From the NCBI RefSeq assembly GCF_005061465.1, contig NZ_LAUS01000008.1, positions 62,001-126,000 of the forward strand: a stretch of DNA of 64,000 nt. Reading direction: 5' to 3'. The notes beneath the pieces were generated by a model. That model did no database searches. It was not told the DNA's origin and saw only the letters and a list, made by a program, of their open reading frames with translations. The first letter of the stretch is position 1. Each line of letters opens with the position of its first letter. Positions 19,474 through 31,059 of the stretch are shown piece by piece. The stretch is from Mycoplasmopsis bovis 8790 (lineage in GTDB: Bacteria; Bacillota_I; Bacilli_A; Mycoplasmatales; Metamycoplasmataceae). The position numbers were made by a program, and so were the translations under genes.

Positions 19474-20568
19474 CTACTTGTTTCACTTATTATTGATTTG
19501 ATTTTGCTCTTCACTAAAACTTATATTTTTGGCGAGATTATACTCAATGTTCCTGTTGACAACTTCCTTAAAACATTCATCAAAATTTTTATGTGCCAAT
19601 TTTCTTAATTTTTGTACTCCAGCAAAAGCACGGCCATCACAAATTTTGTCTGCTATATATAAAATTTTATCCAATGTTGATAGCTCAAGTGCAAGGGAAG
19701 TGTGTACTTTAATAGCATTAAAAATTTCCTCGTCATCATTCATATAAATGTATTTAAACCATAAGGCGCCGGCAACTTGATGAAGTTTATATGAAGGTAA
19801 CTTAATAGAATCAAAAGAATCATTAATGAATTGGCCAATAAATGTTCTAGATTCTTTTTCATCTAACTCTTTGCATATGTCATGAAATAGCCCTGCGTAA
19901 TATGCTTTTTTAGCATCATAATTTATCGATTTTGCTAGTGTAACAGCAAATTCAGCAGCCGAAACACAATGTTTAGCTCGTTTTGCTGTCAATAAAGAGT
20001 GGATTATTTCTTTGGCATATAGAAAATTATTTCCTATATATTTATTAACTTTTGGACTAGTTAAATTTAACTCTCCTTGTCTAACTTTTGTTGACGATTC
20101 ATTGAAAATTGGATTATTCATTATTTTTATGCCATATTTTTTGGCATTAATTTTATTAATATTTTTATTTCTTTTGTACACAACAAATTGACACTTTTGA
20201 GTCATTTCATCAACAAATTCCCATTTATGAAACTTAGGAAGTAAATCAGAACCCATAATAAAAAATAATTCATCGTTTGGAAACTTGTTCTTAAAGTATC
20301 TTATAGTTTCAAATGTATAGCTAACTCCGCCCCGTTTGATTTCAAATAATGACACTTCAGATTTGCCATTAAAATTTTCTAATGCCAAATTAAGCATATT
20401 AACTCTGTCATTATCTGGAGCAACAGTGTTTTTCTTTTTAAAAGGACTAATAGAAGTAGGTATAAAATAAATTTTGTCCAAATTCATTGTTTTATAGGCA
20501 TATTCTGCAATTTTAATGTGCCCATTGTGAACAGGGTTAAATGACCCGCCAAATAATCCAATTCTCAT
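19474..20568 (-). CDS. nadD: NadD-YqeK fusion: nicotinate-nucleotide adenylyltransferase plus HD hydrolase
   Basis: A 364-residue two-domain protein. Residues 1-190 are NadD, with the nucleotidyltransferase motifs GLFGGSFNPVHNGH and ...ESSTKVR, making NaAD from NaMN and ATP. Residues ~195-345 are a YqeK-type HD phosphohydrolase (RAKHCVSAAEFA, GLFHDICKEL), the family that cleaves diadenosine polyphosphates. The genes are adjacent but separate in many Firmicutes; a fused form is seen in mycoplasmas. The frame passes a TGA before TAG at 19474. AGTAGGAAAT precedes the ATG. Confidence 0.92.
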
Positions 20569-20573
20569 ATTTC

Positions 20574-21821
20574 CTACTTTCTTATACCCAAATCGTCTTC
20601 TAAGTATCTGCTCTGCACAGACTCTTTTATTTTTTCTTTAGAAACGCGATATCCCGTTTTTAAAATAACTTTTCCTGCTTTTTTGTTTATATCATTAATT
20701 ATATTATTTACTTTAGTTTCTTGCTGACGTTCTTCATAAGTATCAAAAATAGTTAGTTGCTTGAAATGCTCAAATTCATTGATTAGGTTTGTCAGCCTTA
20801 AGCCAACACCCCTAATTGGCTGTTCTTTTCATAATTTTTCAAATAACACTATTGCATTTTTATAAATTATTTCAGCATCATTAGTTGGCTCCACCAACTT
20901 CATTTGTTTGCCTTTTCATACCTTCGAAACACTTCTAATGATAATTGTCAAAGTGAAGCCAACAACATTTCTATTTTGTGCTCTAAGGCTTATTTTATTA
21001 GCTAAACTTTTTATAACTTTATATATTTCGCTTCGTTCATAGAAGTCATAAAGAGGAAATGTTAGTTCATTTCCGATGCCCTTAAGATTATTATGCTCAT
21101 ATGTTAATTTATCAGTGCCATTTCCTCTAGCTTCATTAATAAAAGATGATAGTCTGTTTCTGAATATCATATACAGTTCAGGATCTAATTCACTAGAATG
21201 CGCTAAGTTTCCTATTGTCTTTACATCAGCTTTTACTAATTTGTCTGCTGTCTTTTCGCCTATTCCATAGTACTTTTTGATATTTAATGGTCAAATTTGC
21301 GACTCTAAATCCATATTATTTTTAATAAATTTAACACCAAAAGGCTTTGCTAAATCACTAGCCATTTTAGCTGCTCATTTTGAATATGAAATGCCTATAG
21401 AAATAGGAATATCAAAGATTTCTTTTATATCTTCTTGTATTTTTCTAGCCAGTGCAACTGGATTTTTTCCTTCTGATATGGAAGTTACATCAACTCAGCA
21501 TTCATCAATAGAACCGACTTCAATATTGGCAGTATAGTTTGAAGCAATATAATCAAAAATATTGTTAGAAGTTGTGTAGTATAAATCAAAATTCGGCTCA
21601 ACAAAAATTGTGTCAGGCACTTTTTTCTCTATCATAAATCTAGGTCAGCCAACCTTAATCCCAACATTTTTTAACTCATAAGAAATACTAGAGCAAATTG
21701 ACCTGCTAAGTCCATTTGAAACGGCAACTGGCTTATTTTTTAGCCTATGGTCTTTTGATCTATGCGCACTCACAAAATATGAGTCAAAATCTATGTGAAA
21801 TATAATATTTTTATTGTTCAT
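20574..21821 (-). CDS. dinB: Y-family DNA polymerase (DinB/UmuC type)
   Basis: Error-prone translesion polymerase of 415 residues. Seen: the first catalytic motif HIDFDSYFVS, the second catalytic pair in GSIDECWVD, a palm/thumb stretch with the helix-hairpin-helix KYYGIGEKTADKLVK, and a little-finger domain ending QQETKVNNIINDINKK. Catalytic acidic residues are kept, so it should be active. The ATG overlaps the sufU stop. It could contribute to mutation under stress. Confidence 0.9.
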
Positions 21822-22203
21822 TTTTTAAATTTTCTTTTAATGGTTTGCTTAACATCTGAACGCAATCTAACCTGTTGGCATGCTGGTTAACATTGTCAAA
21901 AACTAACAACTCGCCTAGTTTTTGTTTATCTTCATCACTTAATAATTCATTCTTAATATTTCTTTCAAATAAGTCTATAAAATAAAGCGATTCGTCAATG
22001 CTTTTATCATTCAAATATTTGCATAGTAAATTAGACGATGACACAAAATATGCACACCCGTTACCATTAAAATGAAGGTTTTTAATAACCTCATTTTCAA
22101 TTAAATAATCAGCCTCTAAATAATCGCCACATGAGTTGCTAAATGATTCAATTTTTTTATTAGTTACTGCACTTTTAAAAGAAGGATTCAAATAGTTGTG
22201 CAT
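21811..22203 (-). CDS. sufU: SufU/IscU-like iron-sulfur scaffold protein
   Basis: A 130-residue scaffold-type protein. The three conserved cysteines are present in family context: SCGDYLEA, GNGCAYFVSSS and NRLDCVQML. In Gram-positives SufU takes sulfur from the desulfurase next to it, which here is the gene just upstream. The start at 22203 (MHNYLNP) fits the family; a longer start at 22248 would overlap sufS and has no homologous extension. AGGAG lies 13 bases before it. Confidence 0.85.
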   Translation of the reverse strand: MHNYLNPSFKSAVTNKKIESFSNSCGDYLEADYLIENEVIKNLHFNGNGCAYFVSSSNLLCKYLNDKSIDESLYFIDLFERNIKNELLSDEDKQKLGELLVFDNVNQHANRLDCVQMLSKPLKENLKNEQ

Positions 22204-22228
22204 AATAATTTCTCTTTTCTCCTGAAAA

Positions 22229-23389
22229 CTATAAGACAATGAAATCACCTCCTTTTTTTAATGCTTCTACTAATTTATTTATATCACTTTTGTTATTATA
22301 AATCCCTAGGGAAACTCTAACAAATGAATCATTGCAAGCAAAGTTTTTTAAATAGTGTGCGCAGAAAATTCCAGATCTCACATATATGTTATTAGTTCCT
22401 AAAAAATGAGCCACATCTTGAGAATTAATGCCTTTAATATTAAAAAGAATTATATGATCATCCCTTTTTGAATAAATTTCGATATTGGGTATTGTTAATA
22501 ACTGATCATATGCATAGTTACTCAACTCATTTAAGATTTTCTTGCTTTTATCATATCCTACAAATTGATTAAAAAAGTCAATTGATTTGTTAAACATAAA
22601 AATAGCGGAGAAATTAGGGGTTCCAGGTTCAAATTTTTCTATGCTGTTCTTTATTATAAAACTATTATCTTTACCTATTAAATTAACTGTTCCTCCACCA
22701 TAGGTAACAGGTTGCAAATTATCCAAAATGCTTTTTTTAATAATTAGTGCTCCTAGTCCAGTAGGACCATAAAATTTATTCGCACTAAAGGCAATTACAT
22801 CACAATTTTTTAAACTAACTTTTTCGTAAACTATAGCTTGTGCTGCATCATTTACCAAAATGGCTCCAACTTCTTGGCATCTTTTATATACTTTATCAAT
22901 GTCAACTTTTGCTTGAAAGTTATTGGTTAATTGAGAAAAGGCAACAACTTTTGTCTTCTTTCCAATATGTTTTTCTAAATTTATATCATCAACAATTTTA
23001 ACAAGCAATTTTTTCTCTTTTGCTATAACAAGTCAAGGTATTAAGTTAGATGAATGGTTGTAACCATGAAGAATTATTTCATCCTCTTGCTTTAATATTT
23101 TTGAATACATTTGTGCAAATTTATTCAAAGAATCGGTTGTTCCAGAAGTAAATATAACTTCATCACTTTGCGAGTCAGTAAGAGTTGCAATTTTTTCTCT
23201 TACTTCATTCATTACCTTGAATGTGTGTACGCCTAAAGGAGAGTTGTTCGTTCTGGTGCTTACTGAATACAAATTGTAAAAGTTATCGCTTTCTTTGGTT
23301 GCCAATTTAGGCTTTAACGAAAGCGCAGCTGAGTCCAAATAGACTATTTTACTGGCTAATGTGAAAAAAGACCTAATAGATTTAGCCAT
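22229..23389 (-). CDS. sufS: Cysteine desulfurase (SufS/Csd type)
   Basis: PLP enzyme that removes sulfur from cysteine for Fe-S or thio-tRNA synthesis. 386 residues. Seen: the N-terminal IVYLDSAALSLKP, NDAAQAIVYEKV (the His that usually follows is replaced in DAAQA), the PLP-lysine motif AFSANKFYGPTGLGAL and the catalytic-loop Cys in VRSGIFCAHYL. It forms a minimal pair with sufU. The ATG overlaps the pip stop. Confidence 0.9.
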
Positions 23390-24353
23390 TTAAGTCCTTT
23401 CTTGCAAAGAAGTCTAATGCATAATTGTCAGTTGCCTTAACTAGCTCATAAAGTATACTATCTGACCATTGCGAATGTCCTGAGTCTTTTAGTAATTTTA
23501 GTGTCGATTTTGGCATATTTTTGTGAACTAAATATGCACCATATGGTTGACAAATAAGATCATATGCTCCATGAATAATATTGGCAGGAATGTGGCTAAT
23601 CTTATGAAGATTTTTTAATATATATCCTTCTTCAAAAAAGCAATTGTTGTAAAAATAATGATTCTCAATTAGTGCTATTTCACTGTTGGCTTTGGTATCA
23701 GATTCATTGAAATCACCACCTAGTAATTTAACATTTATTGACTCTCATCTTGCTCATTCATTCATTGCCTGTATTCTTATTTTTGGATCGGAATCATTCA
23801 TAAGTTGATGATAATAACTAATTACATCATTCCTTTTTTCTTGTGGCACTAAATTGATATACCTTTCAAAATCAACTGGGTTCATACAATTTGCGCCTTC
23901 TTGGTATAGTCAGATAAGATCATGTTTTGTAGCCAAAAATACACCACGCAAGATAATATGCAACACTCTCTGTGGATGATTTATGGCATAACATAAAGCC
24001 AATGTTGAGCCTCATGAACCACCTAAAAGAACCCATTTATCAATCTTTAAATGCTCTCTTAACATCTCTATATCTTCAATTAAAAATCACGTCGTATTAT
24101 TAACTAAAGACATTGAAGGCGTGCTTTTTCCACACCCCCTTTGGTCAAATAAAACTATTTTATAGACCTTTGGGTTGAATAACCTTCTACTATTTTCATT
24201 ATAACCAGCACCTGGCCCACCGTGAATGTATAAAACTGGAATACCGTTAGGATTACCTGAAACTTCGTAATATATTTCATGCATTCCATCATTTGTTCTT
24301 AGATATCCACTTTCATAGGGAACAATAGAATCATATAAATAATTTGTATTCAA
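23382..24353 (-). CDS. pip: Proline iminopeptidase (alpha/beta hydrolase, S33)
   Basis: Releases N-terminal proline from peptides, useful in an amino-acid auxotroph. 323 residues. Seen: the oxyanion HGGPGAGYNE, FDQRGCGKS, the nucleophile elbow GGSWGSTLAL, a late Asp (HGAYDLICQP) and the catalytic His (DSGHSQWSD). A TTG at 24353 is the likely start, because GGAG lies five bases upstream, an in-frame TAG is just before it, and the first in-frame ATG would remove conserved sequence. Confidence 0.9.
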
Positions 24354-24362
24354 AATAACTCC

Positions 24363-25628
24363 CTAATATTTAGTAATAATTGGGAACTCACTAGTTAAGT
24401 CAGATACTTGTTTTTTTAATTCTGCTATTCTTTGTGAGTGTTTTTCTTCATTTTCGCTAAATTCAACGCAATTTTGCAAAATTTCATGCATTATAGAACC
24501 TAATTCATTTCATTTGGTGAATTTTCTAGAGGTCATGGCTGCGGTTCCTATTCTAATTCCCGAAGTAACAGCAGGACTTAGCTCATCAAATGGAACTGTA
24601 TTTTTGTTAACTGTTATATTAAATTTGCCTAATATTTTTTCTGCTTGTAAGCCAGAAATTCCATAACTCTTATTTACATCAATTGTAAATAAGTGATTAT
24701 CAGTTCCGCCAGAAACAATCGAATCTCCCTGTTTTATAAAGTAATTAGCAAAGTCTCTAGCATTTTTAACAATATTTTGTGCATACTCAGTATATTCGGG
24801 TTTTAAAGCTTCACCAAAAGCAACTGCCTTACCAGCTATTGCGTGGAACAATGGTCCACCTTGATACCCTGGAAATACTCATCTATTAATTTTTTTAGCA
24901 AGCTCTTCATCATTTGTCATAATGATAGCGCCTCTTGCGCCCCTTAGTGTTTTATGTGTTGTAGAAGTTATAATATCAGCATATGGCACAGGCGAAGGGT
25001 GAACGCCACCAGCTATTAAGCCAGCTATATGTGCTATATCTGCCATCAATTTTGCGCCACAAGCATCGGCTATTTCTCTAAACTTTTTGAAATCTACAAT
25101 TCTAGAATAAGCAGAATAACCACAAATAATAACTTTTGGTTTTTCTTTAATAGCTAACTCTTTAATTGCTTCATAGTCCAAAAGGCCTTCATTATTGACT
25201 GAATAAGTAATAGAGTTATAAAAAATTCCACTAAAACTTATCTTATACCCATGAGTAAGATGCCCACCTGAAGATAGATCTAGCCCCATAATTTTTTCAC
25301 CTGTCTTAGCCAATGATGCTAGAGCAGCAGCATTGGCAACTGACCCTGAGTAAGGCTGAACATTGGCAAATTTGACACCAAAAAGTTTCTTTAATCTTTC
25401 AATAGCTAATGTTTCAACAACATCTACATTTTCGCAACCACCATAATATCTTTTTCCTGGATATCCTTCGCCATATTTATTGGTTAAAACGCTACCGACA
25501 GCAGTTAAGACATCCTCACTTACATAATTTTCAGAAGCAATAAGTTCAATGTGTTCATTTTGTCTATCTACTTCATTATTGATTGCGTTTTCGATCTCTT
25601 TATCGTTCAAAATTATTTTCTTATACAT
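24363..25628 (-). CDS. glyA: Serine hydroxymethyltransferase
   Basis: PLP enzyme that makes glycine and methylene-tetrahydrofolate from serine. 421 residues, normal. Seen: [37 protein letters not shown], the PLP-lysine motif [15 protein letters not shown], and the C-terminal [14 protein letters not shown]. pheT ends nine bases upstream and pip begins nine bases downstream, so it is inside a long operon. Confidence 0.97.
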
Positions 25629-25637
25629 ATTCTTGCC

Positions 25638-27824
25638 CTACTTTTTATTAAATACTTCATTAATTTTGTTTATTTCTTCAGCAACTCCAGTTAGTCTTAG
25701 AGTAACATTTCTTTTATCAGCATTATCAAACGAATCTATTTGTTGAATGTTGAATAATTTAGCAATAACATTAATTTTATTAATTGTATTCCTGATTGAC
25801 TCGTTTTTGCTAATTGTAAAGGTTAAATCAATTGACTTTAATGGACTTGGATCGTAAGTACTAAATTCAATTTTAGACTTTTGTGTACTTTGAATATCCA
25901 TAAATTCAGCAACTCATAAATTTGATGAATTTACAGTTGGATGAACTTTTCCAATTCAACCTATAAAACAGCCATTATGTAAAATTTTAGCAGACACATT
26001 AGGATGAATGAATTCATTATCCTTGAATGGAGCAAAATCTAAATTATCAACTTTTAGGAAGTTAAAAACATCTTGCTTCATTTGTTCAAATGTTTTCTCG
26101 TTTGACAATAAACCATAAACAAATTTATTGTCATTAATCATCCCATGCTCAAAAAATGAAATATTACTTATCTTTCTTTTTAAATTAAAATCAGCTGATT
26201 CTAATAATGATGGCACTATTGAGTTTCTAATCTCTTCTCTTTCCCTTGAAACAAATGTCATCAATTTTATTGTTTTTTCAAAATTAAAAGGATTCAATTT
26301 ATTTAATTCAGATGACACTAAACTAAAAGTTCTAATTTCATTGTAGCCCATTGACTGCAGGATATTTTTATTATCAACTTTATGGGAAATTTTAAATGAT
26401 TCTATCTTTGGACTAACTGCAGAAAAATTGCTATATCCATAGAATCTGAAATACTCTTCAATAACATCTTCATAATTTTGAATATCTGTTCTATATGTTG
26501 GTGCAATAACTCTATTTTTGTCCATTGAAAAACCAATTTTTTTAAGAGTCTGCTCAACACTGTCAAATTTTGATAAGTCCTTAATATTACAGTTAGCATA
26601 TATGGATAATTTCTTTCTGCTTTGGATAATTGATTTGCCCTTTCTAATTTTTGGAAGATTAATAATCTGACTAACAACTTGACCGTCAATGCCTGATTTA
26701 TACTTTAAAAAGGAAATTCCGTTAAATGATATTTGAGCATTAAGCAACCTGCCAGCTTGAATTGATGATGCTGAATCAATTTTTATTTCTCTAGCACCAT
26801 GACGAACTAGTAATGGATCAAATAATCCCACTTCAAACACAACTTCTTTAGTGTTTTCGTCAACTGCAGAACTCTCGCAACCCATAACAGATGCTAGTGA
26901 TAAAACCTTATTTTCATCTTTAATAGCAAGAACATCAGAAACATTAATTTTCTTGCCGCCTAAAATTTCAATTTCGCCACTAAATTTTGAGCAAGTTAAT
27001 GATCTGCCAATCTTATTTTTATCATAAACATGAGCCGGTGAGCCAGTTACCAAAAGCGTAATATTTGTTAAATCAATTGCATAAATGCCTTTAGCATTTA
27101 TCCCGTGTTTAGCTAGAAATAAAATATCTTGTAAGCTTGTTTTTTTATTTTTTAATTTAGTTTCAAAAAATGTTAATTCTCTAGCTTCATCTTTTAAAAC
27201 TTTAATATTACTTCTAAAACGATAATGATCTTTTGGTGATAGATTTGGTCATACAAATTTTGTGTTATAGAATGCGGCTAACTCCATTGCTAAAACATAA
27301 TATGAATTGCTTTCAGCTCTATTTGCAGGCGTAGTTATATCTATAATATAGTCATCTAAACCAAAATAGTCAATTGGATTCATATTTTCATTAATTGACG
27401 AATCATCCAATAAAATAACCCCATTTGGATCAAACGGAAGCAATGAGCTGTCATAACCTAATTCAGAAAAACTAGCAAGCATACCATTAGAAACTATGCC
27501 AGCCATTTCTTTCTTGCCAAAGACAATGTCGCCTTTCTTAGCACCTTCAACAAAAGCAACAATTCAAGAATCTTTTTTAACATTTGTTGCTGTAGTTTGG
27601 ATTATTATATTTCCTGAATTAGTTTTTATGCTAACAACATTTAAGTTTTTGCTATTTTCATTTTTATAAACATCAAGCACATAACCAAATTTGACACCTT
27701 CTACATCACTAAATTTTGTTATGCTTTCAACTTCATATCCTAAATCATTGATACTTTTCTCAATCGAGCTGTCAAGTTTAATTTCCGGCATATATTTATT
27801 AAGTTCTTTAAGAGAAACTATCAT
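25638..27824 (-). CDS. pheT: Phenylalanyl-tRNA synthetase, beta subunit
   Basis: Large subunit of the alpha2-beta2 PheRS; 728 residues, slightly short. Seen: an N-terminal EMAP/tRNA-binding domain, the B3/B4 editing region with GSPAHVYDKNKI, the B5 domain ending FDPLLVRHGAREIKIDSASS, and a C-terminal anticodon-binding domain. Many TGA codons read as Trp break the frame under the standard code. The ATG at 27824 follows AAAGGAAAAT. Order on the strand is pheS-ung-pheT, so ung is inserted between the two PheRS subunits. Confidence 0.95.
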
Positions 27825-27825
27825 T

Positions 27826-28474
27826 TTAATTTTCCTTTCGTATACTAAAATCAATTGGATTGGTCAATTTGGCATTTACTTTCTTAAAAAAATTTGAGTC
27901 CTTAAAACTATGATTTGTTTTTGAATAACTTAAAGGCGATGGGTGAGAAGTATAAATTATTCTTTTATCATCGACTTTATCCTTTATTAATGAATATGCT
28001 TTCTTGCCTCATATACCAAAAATAGCATTACTGTTTATTTTTAATATAAAATCAAGCAAATTAGAAACAAATATTTCTCATCCAAAACCGCTGTGACTAT
28101 TAGGCTTATCTTCACTAACAGTTAAAACACTATTTAATAATAAGACGTGATTTTTAGCTCAAGATTTTAAACTAAATGTTTCAACTAAGACATTTGGATA
28201 GTCCTTTTTTAGCTCAGTTATAATGTTTTCTAAACTTTTGGGACAACGTTTGTTATCAGTACTAAACGCTAGCCCATCGGCGTATCCTTTTTTATAATAT
28301 GGATCCTGTCCAATAATAATTAACTTCAACTCTTCAGGATTACTGTATTTAAGGCATTCAAATATTTTGTCCTTACTAGGAAAAATATTATTGCTTTTAG
28401 ATTCGCTTTCAATTAAGGCAAAAAGCTCAATAAAATAGTCTTTTTTGGACTCATTCTCAATAAATTCATCAAAC

Positions 28475-28485
<11 letters not shown>
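27826..28485 (-). CDS. ung: Uracil-DNA glycosylase
   Basis: Removes uracil from DNA. 219 residues, normal. Seen: the catalytic water-activating loop [17 protein letters not shown] and the DNA-intercalating HPSPLS near the C terminus. It overlaps pheS by 11 bases and ends one base before the pheT start, so it is part of the pheS-ung-pheT transcript. Confidence 0.96.
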
Positions 28486-29429
<944 letters not shown>

Positions 29430-29440
<11 letters not shown>

Positions 29441-30653
29441 CTTTTTCTCCTTTTAATTGCTTAATAAATTTGTAGTATTCTGTTATTCTTTTTGAATCTG
29501 TTTCCATTGGTAAAAAGAACTTCTTGCTTTTAACTTCCTTTGGCAAATATTCCTGTTTTACAAAGTGATTAGGAAAATCATGTGGATATTTATAACCTAT
29601 AGAATCACCTAATTTGACAGCAGAAGCATAATGTCCATCTCTTAAAAACTTAGGAACATCATATATATTGCCAGCATCAATATAATTTTCGACATTTTGC
29701 ATAGCCATATACATAGAATTACTTTTTGGAGCCAATGCCACAGAAATAATTGCATAAAAAATAGGTAATTTTGCTTCTGGTAAGCCAAGCATTTCAGCTG
29801 ATTCAATTGCATTTTTAACTCTTAGTTGCAAATTTGGATCAGCAAATCCAACATCTTCATAGCTACAGGCAATAAGTCTTCTAAACAGGCCTTGTAAATC
29901 TCCAGATTTTAGTATTATCGCACCATAATATAGCGATGCATCTACATCAGAGCCCCTTAATGATTTATGAAATGCCGAAAGGTTATTGTAATGTGATGAT
30001 GAATTTTCGTCACTGTAAAATGATATGTTTGGCACAAATTTTTTAATATCATCTAAGCCAATTTGTTTATTTTTGGTCATTAAAACCAACATTTGTAAGT
30101 TATTAAGGCAGGATCTATAATCTCCATTTGACAACTTAACAAAAACTTTTATTGTTGAATCATCCATTTCATAATTCGGAAAATGTTTTTTTAAATTTAA
30201 TTTCACCCCTTCAAACATTTCATGCTCACTTAGCTTTGTAAATTGTAATATTTGCATTCTGCTTCTTAGAGCTGGGTTAACTCTAAAATATGGATTTTCA
30301 GTGGTAGTTGCATAAATTATAATTTTGTCAAACTCTAAGTATGAAAGCAATATATCCTGTTTGTCTTTGTTCAATCTGTGAATTTCATCAATAATCAAAA
30401 CTTCATTTTCAGACAGCATTTTGGTTAATTCAGCCTTGGAGTTAACTGAAGCATTAAAATAACTATATTTTAAGCCTAAATCATTTGCTAAAGCAACTGC
30501 TGATGATGTTTTTCCAGTCCCTGATTCTCCAAAGAAAATAAAACTAGAATGAATTCTATCTTTTGCAACTTTCTTAAGTAAATCAACTACTTGTTTTTGC
30601 CCAATAATGTCGTCTAATGTCTTAGGTCTTAATTCATTTGCCAAATTATTCAT
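29430..30653 (-). CDS. rarA: RarA/MgsA replication-associated AAA+ ATPase
   Basis: Clamp-loader-like ATPase that acts at stalled forks; 407 residues. Seen: N-terminal NELRPKTLDDIIGQ, Walker A FGESGTGKTSS, Walker B LIIDEIHRLNK, sensor TTTENPYF, and the family-specific C domain SLYYGAIILKSGDLQGLFRRLIACSYEDVG. First gene of the run rarA-pheS-ung-pheT-glyA-pip-sufS-sufU-dinB-nadD and beyond, most of which overlap or are a few bases apart. Confidence 0.95.
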
Positions 30654-30745
30654 ATTAATAAATTTTAAAGTTTTTTAATTACTTTTTAAGTTTTTTTAAA
30701 AAATCCCAAAAAAGTATAAAAACTATGAATTTTTAAATAAAAAAA

Positions 30746-30821
30746 TGGCGTTCACAACGGGAATTGAACCCGTTACCCCAAGCTTAGGAGGCTTGTGCTC
30801 TACCTGGTGAGCTATGTGAAC
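30746..30821 (-). tRNA. tRNA-Arg (anticodon CCU)
   Basis: A 76-base cloverleaf including an encoded CCA. Acceptor stem GTTCACA/TGTGAAC, D-arm AGCTC..GAGC, anticodon stem CAAGC/GCTTG with loop CTCCTAA (anticodon CCT), and T-arm with GGTTCAATTCC. A TATAAT at 30840-30845 (minus) may be its own promoter. Confidence 0.95.
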
Positions 30822-30888
30822 ACACAGTGATAAAATTTTATTATAAATTTAGTATAGTGCCTGTTTTATTATCAAAAAAATAAAAAAA

Positions 30889-30965
30889 TGGCGATCACGA
30901 GAGGATTCGAACCTCTGACAACAAGCTTAGAAGGCTTGTGCTCTATCCTGCTGAGCTACGCGACC
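30889..30965 (-). tRNA. tRNA-Arg (anticodon UCU)
   Basis: A 77-base cloverleaf with encoded CCA. Acceptor stem GGTCGCG/CGTGATC-type, anticodon stem CAAGC/GCTTG with loop CTTCTAA (anticodon TCT), T-arm GAGGTTCGAATCCTC. It reads the common AGA codon. The anticodon arm is nearly the same as in the CCU gene 67 bases downstream, which suggests duplication. Confidence 0.95.
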
Positions 30966-30974
30966 ACTTAGTTA

Positions 30975-31002
30975 ATTATAGTAAATTTTTATATTTTTGT
31001 AA
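30975..31002 (-). promoter_or_regulatory. tRNA-Arg(UCU) promoter
   Basis: TATAAT at 30975-30980 and TTACAA at 30997-31002 on the minus strand, 16 bases apart, ending nine bases before the tRNA. Confidence 0.65.
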
Positions 31003-31019
31003 GAATATAATTATAAAAA

Positions 31020-31043
31020 ATAGAGACATCTGAATATCCCTAT
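31020..31043 (-). terminator. Terminator after polC
   Basis: ATAGGGATAT / ATGTCTCTAT stem (10 pairs with two G-U) and loop TCAG, followed on the minus strand by a run of six T. It lies 16 bases beyond the polC stop. Confidence 0.8.
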
Positions 31044-31059
31044 TTTATAGATATATTGG

